From Paucimonas sp. (GTDB lineage Bacteria; Pseudomonadota; Gammaproteobacteria; Pseudomonadales; Pseudomonadaceae): a stretch of DNA of 64,000 nt. Below are positions 1 through 8,576 of this stretch, piece by piece (the stretch's first letter is position 1; each line of letters begins with the position of its first letter). The position numbers and the translations under genes are program-made. The stretch lies in the NCBI GenBank assembly GCA_031253995.1, contig JAIRVG010000078.1, positions 25,650-89,649 of the forward strand, written 5' to 3'. The notes below the pieces were generated by a model that was given only the letters and a program-made list of their open reading frames with translations, did not search any database and was not told where the DNA came from.

Positions 1-1
1 C

Positions 2-142
2 GGCCCCTCCACGCAACCCGACCCGCGCCGGCCGACCCTCGACAACCGCGGTATCGGCAACGGCGACAACCTGCGCCGCGAACAGCAGACGCCGCGCCTG
101 GAACCCATCCGCCCACCCCGCGACTCACAGCGCGCGCCGTGA
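2..142 (+). CDS. C-terminal end of an unidentified protein (5' truncated)
   Basis: An open frame runs from the window edge to a TGA at 140-142. About 46 residues are visible, rich in Pro, Arg, Asp and Gln (it ends IRPPRDSQRAP) with no hydrophobic segment. The low-complexity polar composition looks like a disordered tail. No family can be recognised. It is proposed as coding because the frame is open up to the edge and ends 26 bases before the next gene's start, but a chance open frame in GC-rich DNA is possible. Confidence 0.35.
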   Translation, partial: GPSTQPDPRRPTLDNRGIGNGDNLRREQQTPRLEPIRPPRDSQRAP

Positions 143-168
143 TCGCCCCCGCAGATAAGGAATCCCGC

Positions 169-1317
169 ATGACTTCACGCTCATGGCTCCTCGCCCTCGG
201 TGCCGCCGCACTGCTGCCCCTGGCCGCCCACGCCGCGCCGGAACGCACCTTTCCCAGCGAGGAAGGCACGCTCAAGGTGGCGACCCTGGCCGAAGGCCTG
301 AAACACCCGTGGGCCCTGGCTTTTCTCCCGGACAACCAGGGCATCCTGGTCACCGAGCGCCAGGGCAACCTGCGGGTGATCGGCGCGGAAGGCCGGGTCG
401 GCGCGCCGTTGAGCGGGGTGCCGGAAGTCTGGGCCAAGGGGCAGGGCGGGTTGCTCGACGTGGTGCTGTCGCCGACGTTCAAGAAGGACCGGCTGGTGTA
501 CCTGTCCTACGCCGAGGGCGGTGGCGAGGGTGACAAGGCCGGTACTGCGGTGGGGCGCGGGCGCCTGTCCAGCGACCTGACGCAACTGGAGGATTTCAAC
601 GTGATCTTCCGCCAGGAACCCAAGCTCTCCACCGGCAACCACTTCGGCTCGCGACTGGTGTTCGACCGTGACGGCTACCTGTTCATCGCCCTTGGCGAGA
701 ACAACCAGCGGCCCACCTCGCAGGACCTCGACAAGCTGCAGGGCAAGGTGGTGCGCATCCTCCCTGATGGCGAGATTCCCAAGGACAACCCTTTCGTCGG
801 GCAGAAGAACGTGCAGCCGGCGATCTGGTCCTACGGCCACCGCAACCAGCAGGGCGCGGCGCTCAATCCGTGGACCGGGCAGCTGTGGACCCACGAGCAT
901 GGCCCGCGCGGTGGCGACGAGATCAATATCCCCAAGCCCGGCAAGAACTACGGCTGGCCGCTGGCGACCCACGGCATCAACTATTCGCTGACGCCGATTC
1001 CCGAGGCCAAGGGAAAGGAAGTCGAGGGTACCGTGGCGCCGCATCATGTCTGGGAGAAATCACCGGCCATCAGTGGCATGGCCTTCTATGACGGCGGGCG
1101 GTTCAAACCGTGGGACCACAACCTGTTCATCGGCGCGCTGGCGGCGCAGGAAGTGATCCGCCTGCAGCTGGACGGCGACAAGATCGTGCATGAGGAGCGC
1201 CTGCTGGGGCAGTTGAATGCCCGGGTGCGCGATGTGCGGGTGGGGCCGGATGGGTTCCTGTACCTGCTGACTGATGAAGAGGATGGGCAACTGTTGAAGG
1301 TGGGGTTGGCTGAATAG
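169..1317 (+). CDS. PQQ-dependent aldose sugar dehydrogenase (YliI/Asd-like), periplasmic
   Basis: A 382-residue protein of the glucose/sorbosone dehydrogenase family, predicted to oxidise aldose sugars in the periplasm with PQQ. ATG at 169 is chosen over an upstream GTG because AAGGAA lies at 158-163 and the protein then begins with a clean signal peptide (SWLLALGAAALLPLAAHA, cut near residue 23). Family motifs follow: LAEGLKHPWALAFLPD near the N-terminus, GSRLVFDRDGYLFIALGEN in the middle and SYGHRNQQG...EHGPRGGDEIN, the calcium/PQQ region of the six-bladed propeller. The length fits soluble aldose dehydrogenases of the YliI type. It appears monocistronic, followed by a hairpin at 1333-1370. 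The sugar substrate cannot be read from sequence. Confidence 0.88.
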   Translation: MTSRSWLLALGAAALLPLAAHAAPERTFPSEEGTLKVATLAEGLKHPWALAFLPDNQGILVTERQGNLRVIGAEGRVGAPLSGVPEVWAKGQGGLLDVVLSPTFKKDRLVYLSYAEGGGEGDKAGTAVGRGRLSSDLTQLEDFNVIFRQEPKLSTGNHFGSRLVFDRDGYLFIALGENNQRPTSQDLDKLQGKVVRILPDGEIPKDNPFVGQKNVQPAIWSYGHRNQQGAALNPWTGQLWTHEHGPRGGDEINIPKPGKNYGWPLATHGINYSLTPIPEAKGKEVEGTVAPHHVWEKSPAISGMAFYDGGRFKPWDHNLFIGALAAQEVIRLQLDGDKIVHEERLLGQLNARVRDVRVGPDGFLYLLTDEEDGQLLKVGLAE

Positions 1318-1332
1318 AGGGATGGTGCTCTC

Positions 1333-1370
1333 CCGGACCTCATCGCTGGCAAGCCAGTGCTGAGGCCCGG
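1333..1370. repeat. REP-like inverted repeat / possible terminator
   Basis: Two 18-base arms (1333-1350 and 1353-1370) pair with three mismatches around an AA loop. The centre is CTGGCAAGCCAG, the same core seen in hairpins near 29.9, 32.4 and 35.0 kb. It lies just downstream of the sugar dehydrogenase gene and could stop transcription, although no T-tract follows directly. Confidence 0.6.
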
Positions 1371-1445
1371 AAAGACAATAAAAATCCCCACACTCCATAA
1401 GCCCTTCCTGAGGTACCCTGTGCCCTTTTTCCCACAGGGCCCTCC

Positions 1446-2555
1446 ATGTCCAGCGATACTCCCCTGGCGCTCTACCAGCAGGCCATCCGCGACCAGGGTT
1501 TCGTCGTCGACCCAGCCCAGCTCGCCGCCGCCGAGGCCTTGCAAGCCTGCTTCGACGCCGTGCAGCACGGCCAGCCCGCCCGGGGCGTGTACCTGTGGGG
1601 CCCGGTCGGCCGTGGCAAGACCTGGCTCATGGACCAGTTCCACCGCTGCCTCACCATCCCCGCCCGCCGCCAGCATTTCCATCACTTCATGCGCTGGACC
1701 CACCAGCGCCTGTTCCAGCTCAACGGCACCGCCGACCCGCTGCAGGCCCTGGCCCGGTCCCTGGCCGAAGAAATCCGCGTGCTGTGCTTCGATGAACTGT
1801 TCGTCAACGACATCGGCGACGCCATCATCCTCGGTCGCCTGTTCCAGGTGCTGTTCGAGGCGGGCGTGGTGGTGGTCGCCACCTCCAACCTGCCACCCCG
1901 GCAGTTGTACGCCGATGGCTTCAACCGCGAGCGCTTCCTCCCGGCCATCGACGCCATCGAGGCGCACATGGCGGTGGTACCGGTCCACGGCGAGCAGGAC
2001 CACCGCCTGCACCCCGGCGCCGGGCAACAGCGCTACTGGGTACGCCAGCCGGACCAGCCCTGCGCCCTGGCCGCGGTGTTCGACGCCCTGAGCGGCGACC
2101 TGCCCGCGACCGACGCCGACCTGGAAGTCGGCTACCGCACCGTGCAGGTGGTCCGGCGCAGCGACAAGGTGCTCTGGTGCGACTATCCGCACCTGTGCGA
2201 AGAACCCCTGGCCGCCATGGAGTTCATGGCCCTGTGCGAGCAGTTCGAGGCGATCCTGCTCAGCGGCGTGCCGGCCCTCGGTGCCCCCCGACAGGCGGGA
2301 CGGATCGCCCGTGGCACCGAGGACGGTGCCGAGCGGGTGGTGGCGGGCGACCGCGAGCTGCCGCAACTGTCGCCGAAGGACAACGGCGTGCGGCGCTTCA
2401 TCGCCCTGGTCGACGAATGCTACGACCAGCGCGTGGCCCTCTACCTGGAAGCCGAAGTCCCGTTGGAAGCGCTCTACACTCAAGGGTATCTGGAGTTCCC
2501 GTTCCGACGGACACTCAGCCGTCTGCGGGAGATGCAATTGCAACGCTTCCGCTGA
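1446..2555 (+). CDS. zapE: AFG1/ZapE-family ATPase
   Basis: A 369-residue P-loop ATPase of the AFG1-like family. Walker A is GPVGRGKT (residues 52-59) and Walker B is VLCFDE (112-117), followed by the family-typical LFVNDIGDAIIL and the sensor-like VVVVATSNLPP. E. coli ZapE is a cytoplasmic cell-division-associated ATPase that destabilises FtsZ polymers; mitochondrial AFG1 works in protein quality control. Pseudomonas genomes often carry more than one member, so this may be the secondary paralogue rather than the one in the division context. It is probably co-transcribed with the DinB-fold gene, which starts 10 bases after its stop. Confidence 0.82.
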   Translation: MSSDTPLALYQQAIRDQGFVVDPAQLAAAEALQACFDAVQHGQPARGVYLWGPVGRGKTWLMDQFHRCLTIPARRQHFHHFMRWTHQRLFQLNGTADPLQALARSLAEEIRVLCFDELFVNDIGDAIILGRLFQVLFEAGVVVVATSNLPPRQLYADGFNRERFLPAIDAIEAHMAVVPVHGEQDHRLHPGAGQQRYWVRQPDQPCALAAVFDALSGDLPATDADLEVGYRTVQVVRRSDKVLWCDYPHLCEEPLAAMEFMALCEQFEAILLSGVPALGAPRQAGRIARGTEDGAERVVAGDRELPQLSPKDNGVRRFIALVDECYDQRVALYLEAEVPLEALYTQGYLEFPFRRTLSRLREMQLQRFR

Positions 2556-2565
2556 GGACGTGCAC

Positions 2566-3156
2566 ATGAGCGAGCCCCTGTCGCACCACCTGCTGACCAT
2601 GGCCTACAACAACGCCTGGGCCAACCACCGCCTGTACAAGGCCTGTCGCCAACTGAGCCGCGACGAACTGGTGGCGCCGCGCTGCAGTTTCTTCCCGTCG
2701 ATCAAGGCCACCCTCAATCACCTGCTCACCGTCGACTGGTTCTACCTCCAGGCACTGGAGTGCGAGCTGCGCGGCGAGCCGCCGGACGCCGAGGCCGGGC
2801 GCTTCTTCGAGCCGGAGGAGCCCTTCGATGACGCCGAACAGCTGCACCGCGAACAGGCCCAGAGCGACCGGCGCCTGATCGCCTACTGCAGCCAGTTGCG
2901 CGACGACGGGTTGCAGCGCCACGTGAGCATCGTGCGGCCCGAACGGCTCCAGCGCGATTCCCGCCTGCGCCTGCTGGCGCACCTGTTCGAGCACCAGATC
3001 CACCACCGCGGACAGGTCCACGCCATGCTCGCGGACACCGACGTGCAGCCGCCGCAACTGGACGAGTTCTTCTGTGCAGAGGAGGCTCACCTGCGGGCGC
3101 AGGACTTCGCCGAACTGGGCTGGACCGAGGAGATGATCTGGTCGACTAGCGGCTGA
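2566..3156 (+). CDS. DinB-fold metal-dependent hydrolase-like protein
   Basis: A 196-residue protein of the DinB/YfiT-like four-helix-bundle family (unrelated to DNA polymerase IV). The usual three-histidine metal site is visible: a His in NHLLTVDWF (about residue 47) and two in HQIHHRGQ (about 144-148). ATG 2566 follows the ZapE-like stop by 10 bases, implying translational coupling. The gene overlaps the convergent yqaA-like gene by 11 bases. Family members include thiol-dependent transferases and damage-inducible proteins of unknown activity; the reaction here is unknown. Confidence 0.8.
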   Translation: MSEPLSHHLLTMAYNNAWANHRLYKACRQLSRDELVAPRCSFFPSIKATLNHLLTVDWFYLQALECELRGEPPDAEAGRFFEPEEPFDDAEQLHREQAQSDRRLIAYCSQLRDDGLQRHVSIVRPERLQRDSRLRLLAHLFEHQIHHRGQVHAMLADTDVQPPQLDEFFCAEEAHLRAQDFAELGWTEEMIWSTSG

Positions 3157-3580
3157 ACCAGCCCAGGGTGATCAGCGCCAGCACCAGGTAGCGCGCGCCC
3201 TTGGCGACGGTGACCAGCAAAACGAAACGCCAGAACGGCTCGCGCATGATCCCGGCGATCAGGGTCAGCGGATCGCCGATCACCGGCATCCAGCTCAGCA
3301 GCAGCGACCACTGGCCGTAGCGGCGGTAGCGCTGCTGGGCCTTTTCCAGTTGCGCGGCGGAGAAGGGGAACCAGCGCTTGTCGCGCCAGCGCTCGACGGC
3401 ACGGCCTAGCAGCCAGTTGACGATCGAGCCGAGCACATTGCCCAGGGTCGCCACCAGCAACAGGCTCGCCACCGCCTGCGGCTCGTGCAGCAGCAGGCCG
3501 ACCAGCACCGCTTCGGACTGCAGGGGCAGCAAGGTGGCGGCGCCGAAGGCGGCAAGAAACAGACCCCAGTAGCTCAGCAC
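3146..3580 (-). CDS. YqaA-family (DedA/VTT-like) inner-membrane protein
   Basis: A 144-residue integral membrane protein resembling YqaA, a short member of the DedA/VTT superfamily. The N-terminal helix (LSYWGLFLAAFGAATLLPLQSE) is followed by VATLGNVLGSIVNWLLGR, an amphipathic RYRRYGQWSLLLSWMPVIGDP stretch and a C-terminal helix. The Gly/Pro-rich WMPVIGDPLTLIAG motif is characteristic. The role is inferred to be membrane homeostasis or lipid-linked transport; E. coli YqaA has no firmly assigned function. Its 3' end overlaps the DinB-fold gene tail to tail. Confidence 0.8.
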   Translation of the reverse strand: MLSYWGLFLAAFGAATLLPLQSEAVLVGLLLHEPQAVASLLLVATLGNVLGSIVNWLLGRAVERWRDKRWFPFSAAQLEKAQQRYRRYGQWSLLLSWMPVIGDPLTLIAGIMREPFWRFVLLVTVAKGARYLVLALITLGWFSR

Positions 3581-3593
3581 GGCAAGGACGGTA

Positions 3594-3962
3594 TCAGTGA
3601 CGGAAGGGCTTGCAGGATACCGCCCGCCAGCTCAAAGGCGTACTCCCTTGCGCGCGTACGAAACTCCGGCAGAAATGCGCCTGGTCGCAGAACCCGCACT
3701 CCAGCGCGATCTGGCTCAGGCTCAATGCCGTGCGCCGCAGCAGGCGCCGTGCCCGCAGGATCCGCTGTCGATGAATCCACACCTGCGGCGACACCCCGGT
3801 ACTGCGCTTGAACGCCCGGGAAAAGTGACTGCGGGTCAGGCAGCAGGCCGCTGCCAGTGCCTGCACCTCGATCCCGCTGGCCAGGTGCTCGCGGACCAGG
3901 CGCTTGACCAGTCGCTCACGTGCCGGACTCAACTGGCCGGACGCGGAAGAAGAGGCTGCCAT
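3594..3962 (-). CDS. Short AraC-family regulator (DNA-binding domain only)
   Basis: A 122-residue protein made up almost entirely of the two helix-turn-helix motifs of AraC/XylS regulators: first HTH IEVQALAAACCLTRSHFSRAF (about 31-51), linker helix, second HTH LSQIALECGFCDQAHFCRSF (about 82-101) and the family-typical G-x-T-P-x-x-W ending. There is no N-terminal sensor domain, so it resembles SoxS/MarA-type single-domain activators controlled by their own abundance. The ribosome-binding site upstream of 3962 is weak. The target is unknown; neighbouring candidates are the OprD porin and the yqaA-like gene, both on the same strand. Confidence 0.82.
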   Translation of the reverse strand: MAASSSASGQLSPARERLVKRLVREHLASGIEVQALAAACCLTRSHFSRAFKRSTGVSPQVWIHRQRILRARRLLRRTALSLSQIALECGFCDQAHFCRSFVRAQGSTPLSWRAVSCKPFRH

Positions 3963-4044
3963 GAGGCGCTGTCCATCGAGGAAATCCAGCGCCCATTGTT
4001 CGTAGCCGGGCCGCGTTGCACGAGTTAATCGTTGTTAAGTCGCC

Positions 4045-5286
4045 TCAGAACCGCCCCGCCAGCGGGTACTCGACGATCAGGTAGACCCGGTCGATATCGT
4101 CGCCAGGCTGGGCGGCATTGCCGCGATGGCTGACATGGGACAGCGACACCGACAGGTTCTTCGCCGTGCCGCCTTGCACCACGTACTTCAGGTCGATATC
4201 CCGCTCCCAGTGCTTGCCGCCCTGGCCGTACTGCAGGTAGGCACCGTCCGCCGGCGCATGGCTGCCGTCGATCCCGCGGCCGCTGACATAGCGTCCCATC
4301 AAGCTCAGGCCCGGCACGCCGAACCCGCCCAGGTCGAGGTCGTAGCGCAGCTGCCAGGAGCGTTCGCCCGGGCCGTTGAAGTCGGCGTACTTGATCGAGT
4401 TGGCCAGGTAGATGGAATCGCCGCCGACGAAATCGAACGGCGTGTCGCCCTGCACCTTCTGCCAGGCCAGGGTCAGCGCCTGGGCGCCGAAGCGGTACTT
4501 GCCGGCGAGGCTCCAGGCCAGGGTATCGATGGCCCCGACGCTGGCCGCGCCGGTGTCGCGGGTGTCGTAGAGATTGCCGTCGAAGCGCCAGTCGCCAAGG
4601 TGGTAGTTGAGATTGAGGTAGGCCTGGCGCCAGGTGTCCTGCAACTGCCCGGCGAACAGCGCGCCACCCAGGGCGCCGCTGCCGCTGTAGGTCGCCCCGG
4701 CGAGGCTGATGGCATGGCCGCGGGTGCTGGCGCCGTAGCCGTCGAAGTCGTCAAGGCTGGCGCTGCTGTCCTGGTTGCTGAAGGCGGTGAAGCGTCCGGC
4801 CTGCAGGCGCCAGTCCGGCAGGTCGGTGTTTTCCAGCAGCCAGCCGGTGGCGTACTCCGGGTGCAGGCGCTTGTCGCCGGTGTCGAACACCGGGGTTTCC
4901 ACGGTCATTTCGCCGTAGCGCAGCAGGGTGTTGCCGGCGCGCAGCTTCAGCGCGGCACCGGCGCTGGAATAGGTGGATTCGGCGCGACCGTCGCTGTCCC
5001 GTGGCAGCAGGCCGGTACCGGCGTGGCCGCGGCCGCCGTCGAGCTTGAGGCCGAGAAAACCGTGGGCATCGATGCCGATGCCAACCGTGCCCTCGGTGAA
5101 GCCGGAGCGCAGCTCGCCGATGAAACCCTGGGCCCATTCCTGGCGATAGCTCTGGCCGCTGCCGGACGGGGTGCGGTAGTCGTTGTGCAGGAAGTAGTTG
5201 CGGTTGAGCAGCGACCAGCTGGCGTCGTCGGCCAGGGCCAGGATGGGCGCGAGGGCGGCTAGGCCGGCGAGCAGGCGAGGGGGCAT
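4045..5286 (-). CDS. OprD-family outer-membrane porin
   Basis: A 413-residue OprD-type substrate-specific channel. From ATG 5286 the protein starts with a signal peptide (MPPRLLAGLAALAPILALA) and the mature start DDASWSLLNRNYFLHNDYR is typical of the family. A GTG 30 bases upstream is possible but would put Pro/Asn/Glu residues before the signal peptide. The middle carries repeated beta strands including TPVFDTGDKRLHPEYATGW, and the C-terminus ends in a strand with terminal Phe (VEYPLAGRF), the usual signal for the outer-membrane assembly machinery. OprD members take up basic amino acids, aromatic acids or other small carboxylates; the substrate cannot be assigned. Confidence 0.9.
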   Translation of the reverse strand: MPPRLLAGLAALAPILALADDASWSLLNRNYFLHNDYRTPSGSGQSYRQEWAQGFIGELRSGFTEGTVGIGIDAHGFLGLKLDGGRGHAGTGLLPRDSDGRAESTYSSAGAALKLRAGNTLLRYGEMTVETPVFDTGDKRLHPEYATGWLLENTDLPDWRLQAGRFTAFSNQDSSASLDDFDGYGASTRGHAISLAGATYSGSGALGGALFAGQLQDTWRQAYLNLNYHLGDWRFDGNLYDTRDTGAASVGAIDTLAWSLAGKYRFGAQALTLAWQKVQGDTPFDFVGGDSIYLANSIKYADFNGPGERSWQLRYDLDLGGFGVPGLSLMGRYVSGRGIDGSHAPADGAYLQYGQGGKHWERDIDLKYVVQGGTAKNLSVSLSHVSHRGNAAQPGDDIDRVYLIVEYPLAGRF

Positions 5287-5386
5287 GGCGGGTTCCGCTG
5301 GGTTAGGGGGTGTCACTGTGGGCAGGTCCGCGGTACGGGTCTTGTACCCATGTGCTGAATCACTGACGCGGAGCTGGCATCACCAC

Positions 5387-7174
5387 TCAATCGACATCGG
5401 ACTCGAACAACCTTTCCAGCTCCACCCGCGCTTCCTGCGCCGTCTGCATCACCTTGGCCTTGTCATCCCGCACCCGCCCCTGGGCCGCCAGCACTTCCTC
5501 GTCATGCCGGGTGAACCGCCGGATCCGCTGCGCCGCCTGCTGCTCGCTCAAGCCCAGCCCCACCAGGGCCATCCGGCTCATCTCCAGGCTCGAATGGAAG
5601 GTCTCGCGAATCGGTTCGGCGCCCACGTCCACCAGCTTGTGCACATGCTGGCGGTTGCGCGCACGGGCCAGCACCTTGAGGTGCGGGTACAACTGCTTGA
5701 CCCGCTCCGCAGTCCGGGTGGTCACCTCCGGATCATCGGTGGTAATGACGAAGTACTCGGCCTCGCCGACCTTGGCCGCATGCAGCACCTCGGGACGCTG
5801 CGGGTCGCCATAGAACACCGGGACCTGTTCGAACATCCGCGTCATCTCGATGGCATCCACCGAGGTTTCCAGGGCGACGAAGGGAATCTTCTGCGCCCGC
5901 AGGATCCGCGCGACGATCTGGCCCATGCGCCCCATGCCGACGATCACCACCCGCGGCGCATCCGTGGCGATGGCCTTGTACTGCTCCGGCACCTCGCGGG
6001 CCGCCGGCGGGCGCTTGACCAGCCGTGCGCAGCCCAGCAGCAGGAGCGGGGTGATGGCCATGGACAGGGTGATGGTCATCAGCAGCAGGTCGTAGGTCTG
6101 GGCATCGAACAAGCCCTGGTCACGACCCAGCTTGAACACCACGAAGGCAAATTCGCCGCCGGCCGCCAGCACCACGCCCAGGCGCAGGGCATTGAGGGTG
6201 TTCAGGCCACCGGCGAAACGCCCCACCAGCATCAGCAGCGGCAGCTTGATGCCCACCAGCAACAGGGTCAGGCCGATCACCAGCAGCGGCATGTCCACCA
6301 GCAGGCGCAGGTTGGCGCCCATGCCCACGCTGATGAAGAACAGCCCCAGCAGCAGGCCCTTGAAGGGTTCGATCTGCGATTCCAGTTCGTGGCGGTACTC
6401 CGAGTCCGCCAGCAGCAGGCCGGCGAGGAAGGCGCCGAGGGCCATGGAGATCCCGGCCTGTTCCATCAGCCAGGCGGTGCCGATCACCACCAGCAGGGCG
6501 GTGGCGGTGGAGACTTCCGGCAGGCCGGTGCGGGCCACGGTGCGGAACAGCGGGCGCAGCAGGTAGCGCCCGCCGACAATGACGATGGCGATGCTGGCGA
6601 AGACCCGCAGGCCATGGCTGAGGCTGTCGCCGTGGCTGGTGTCCGGACCGGTCGCGGCCAGCAGCGGCACCAAGGCGATCAGCGGGATCGCGGCGATGTC
6701 CTGGAACAGCAGGATGGCGAAAGCCAGGCGGCCATGGGGCGCGTTGAGCTGCTTGCTTTCCGCCAGGCTCTGCAGGCCGAAGGCGGTGGACGACAGGGCC
6801 AGGCCCAGACCGAGGACGATCGCCGCCGGCAGCGACTGGGCGAAACCGAGCAGGGCGATGCCGCCGATTACCGCGCCGGTCAGCAGCACCTGCGCCAGGC
6901 CGACGCCGAACACCGACTTGCGCATCAGCCAAAGCCGCCGTGGCGACAGTTCCAGGCCGATGATGAACAGCAGCAGGACCACGCCCAGCTCGGAAATATG
7001 CGCGACGCTCTGGGTATCGCGGATCAGCCCCAGGGCCTGCGGACCAATGACCACGCCGGCCAGCAGGTAGCCGAGCACGGCGCCGAGTTGCAGGCGCTTG
7101 GCCAGAGGGACAGTGATGACGGCGGCAAGCAGGAAGATCACCGCGGTTTGCAGAAGGCTGCCTTCGTGGGGCAT
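5387..7174 (-). CDS. CPA2-family monovalent cation:proton antiporter with TrkA-N domain (KefB/KefC-like)
   Basis: A 595-residue inner-membrane antiporter. The first ~380 residues carry about 12 hydrophobic segments of the Na+/H+ exchanger fold (GYLLAGVVIGPQALGLI; LALSSTAFGLQSL; LLADSEYRHELESQIEPFKG). A cytoplasmic NAD-binding RCK/TrkA-N domain begins near residue 405 (VVIVGMGRMGQIVARIL). This is the architecture of glutathione-gated potassium efflux systems KefB/KefC, which protect against electrophiles by acidifying the cytoplasm. No KefF/KefG-like ancillary gene is adjacent. A perfect hairpin lies 95 bases upstream (7268-7300). Whether it exports K+ or another cation is not decidable here. 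Confidence 0.88.
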   Translation of the reverse strand: MPHEGSLLQTAVIFLLAAVITVPLAKRLQLGAVLGYLLAGVVIGPQALGLIRDTQSVAHISELGVVLLLFIIGLELSPRRLWLMRKSVFGVGLAQVLLTGAVIGGIALLGFAQSLPAAIVLGLGLALSSTAFGLQSLAESKQLNAPHGRLAFAILLFQDIAAIPLIALVPLLAATGPDTSHGDSLSHGLRVFASIAIVIVGGRYLLRPLFRTVARTGLPEVSTATALLVVIGTAWLMEQAGISMALGAFLAGLLLADSEYRHELESQIEPFKGLLLGLFFISVGMGANLRLLVDMPLLVIGLTLLLVGIKLPLLMLVGRFAGGLNTLNALRLGVVLAAGGEFAFVVFKLGRDQGLFDAQTYDLLLMTITLSMAITPLLLLGCARLVKRPPAAREVPEQYKAIATDAPRVVIVGMGRMGQIVARILRAQKIPFVALETSVDAIEMTRMFEQVPVFYGDPQRPEVLHAAKVGEAEYFVITTDDPEVTTRTAERVKQLYPHLKVLARARNRQHVHKLVDVGAEPIRETFHSSLEMSRMALVGLGLSEQQAAQRIRRFTRHDEEVLAAQGRVRDDKAKVMQTAQEARVELERLFESDVD

Positions 7175-7267
7175 CGCTCGGACTCCATGAGCTGCAAGGG
7201 GGCAGCGTTGAAAAAGGAGTGTGCATTCTGCAAGCGAGAGTAGACCAAGACAATCGGGGTGAGGGGA

Positions 7268-7300
7268 GACGGATTGTCCTCTTCAGCGGGACAATCCGTC
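7268..7300. terminator. Perfect 12-bp inverted repeat between the DUF411 and antiporter genes
   Basis: GACGGATTGTCC (7268-7279) and GGACAATCCGTC (7289-7300) form a perfect stem with a 9-base loop. It sits 8 bases past the stop of the leftward DUF411 gene, where a terminator of the copper operon would be expected. No U-run follows on either strand, so an operator for the antiporter gene is an alternative. Confidence 0.5.
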
Positions 7301-7308
7301 AGGCGAAC

Positions 7309-7737
7309 TCAGTACTCTGCCACCACCTCATCCTTGCCATCACGGGTCAGGCCGATGACCTGGTAGGCGTCCTTGTGGTCGCCCATCTCCATGCCCGGCG
7401 AGCCCATGGGCATGCCCGGCACGGCGATGCCTTTCAGGTCCGGGCGCTTGCCCAGCACGGCGATCTGCTCGGCGGGGACATGGCCCTCGATGAATTGGCC
7501 GTTGATGACGCCGGTGTGGCAGGACGCGAGTCGCGGCGCGACGCCGAGCTTCTGCTTCACCGCGCTCATGTTCGACTCGACATGGTCGTTGACCGTGAAG
7601 CCGTTGTCGCGCAGGTGGGTGATCCATTCCTTGCAGCAACCGCAGTTCGGGTCGCGGTAGACATCGATGGTCTGGCTGGCCTGGGCCAGGGTGCTCAGGG
7701 CCAGCAGGCCCAGGGCGATCAGGTTCTTCTTCAGCAT
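7309..7737 (-). CDS. DUF411 periplasmic copper-associated protein
   Basis: A 142-residue secreted protein. ATG 7737 is preferred because AAGGAGAA sits just upstream and the product then begins with a signal peptide (LKKNLIALGLLALSTLAQA). The mature part is DUF411: the CGCC motif in YRDPNCGCCKEWITHL, then ASCHTGVINGQFIEGHVPAEQI and the Met-rich GIAVPGMPMGSPGMEMG, plausible Cu(I) ligands. DUF411 proteins are commonly found beside copper or silver resistance genes. It lies 104 bases downstream of copB in the same direction, so it is likely part of the copper operon. A metallochaperone or reductase role is inferred. Confidence 0.85.
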   Translation of the reverse strand: MLKKNLIALGLLALSTLAQASQTIDVYRDPNCGCCKEWITHLRDNGFTVNDHVESNMSAVKQKLGVAPRLASCHTGVINGQFIEGHVPAEQIAVLGKRPDLKGIAVPGMPMGSPGMEMGDHKDAYQVIGLTRDGKDEVVAEY

Positions 7738-7841
7738 GGATTTCTTCTCCTTCGGCATTTCAGTTCGCAGCTGGCGGTGTTTTTCAGGACTTTGTCGTTG
7801 CATGAGCATCTTCCACAAGGATTGCAGTCCGGCACCCGGGA

Positions 7842-8576
7842 TCAGAACCGCAATCGAACCCCCGCCACCCAGCGGGTCTGTCCGATGTCACCGTCTTCAT
7901 CCCGGGTCAGTCCGGCGGTATTGCCATGCACCCGGTTGAAACTCACCCCCACATAGGGCGCGAACCCCGGCGTGATTTCATACCGCAGACGCAACCCCGC
8001 CTCACTGTCCGACAACCCCGCACCCTGGGTACGGCTGAGGTCATCGCGGCCATGGAAATTCACTTCCAGATTAGGCTCAAGCCGCCAGCGCTGGGTCAGC
8101 AGGATAGCGTAGGCCGCCTCCAGCCGCAGCGCGGTCTGTTGTCGCTCGCCCGCGTATAACGTGGCTTCCAGCTCCAGGTTGTAGAGCGGCGTGCCCTGGA
8201 TGCCGAGGGCTGCCCAGGTCTGTCCGCTGGCCGGCTTGAAGTCCTGGCGCAGCCCCGCGACCACTTCCCACCAGGGGCTCACGGCATGGCCCCACAGCGC
8301 CTGCAACTCGGCCTTGTGCGTGCGCCCCTGTTCCCGCTCGCCCTCGCTGCGCAGCCAGAGCCGGTCGATATCGCCGCCGATCCAGGCGTTGGCGTTCCAG
8401 TTCAGCGCGCTGCTGCTTTCGAAATCCTGGTACTCCAGTTGTTCGACGGTCACCGCCCAGTTGATCTGTCGGTCATGCACCTGGTGATTCATCTCCATGG
8501 CCCGTACGTCCTCGCTGCCCAGCAACAGCAGCATGCCAAGGCCGCCGAGCAGCGGCCGTTCGAGTCGTTCATTCAT
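7842..8576 (-). CDS. copB: Copper resistance outer-membrane protein CopB
   Basis: A 244-residue CopB/PcoB family protein. ATG 8576 overlaps the 3' end of copA by 8 bases, showing translational coupling. A signal peptide (LLGGLGMLLLLGSEDVRAME) is followed by HDRQINWAVTVEQLEYQ and alternating amphipathic strands up to a terminal Phe (VAGVRLRF), as expected for a small outer-membrane beta-barrel. This copy is short: the His/Met-rich N-terminal extension found in longer CopB proteins is reduced to MEMNHQVHD. It is thought to work with CopA in copper sequestration or export. Confidence 0.9.
   Translation of the reverse strand: MNERLERPLLGGLGMLLLLGSEDVRAMEMNHQVHDRQINWAVTVEQLEYQDFESSSALNWNANAWIGGDIDRLWLRSEGEREQGRTHKAELQALWGHAVSPWWEVVAGLRQDFKPASGQTWAALGIQGTPLYNLELEATLYAGERQQTALRLEAAYAILLTQRWRLEPNLEVNFHGRDDLSRTQGAGLSDSEAGLRLRYEITPGFAPYVGVSFNRVHGNTAGLTRDEDGDIGQTRWVAGVRLRF

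Noticed and set aside
2566..3156. Reading the DinB-fold gene as DNA polymerase IV
   Set aside because: The protein is a small three-histidine helical bundle; it has no polymerase motifs.
5198..7243. A 681-codon open frame opposite the Kef-like antiporter
   Set aside because: Gln/His-rich low complexity antisense to an evident membrane protein.
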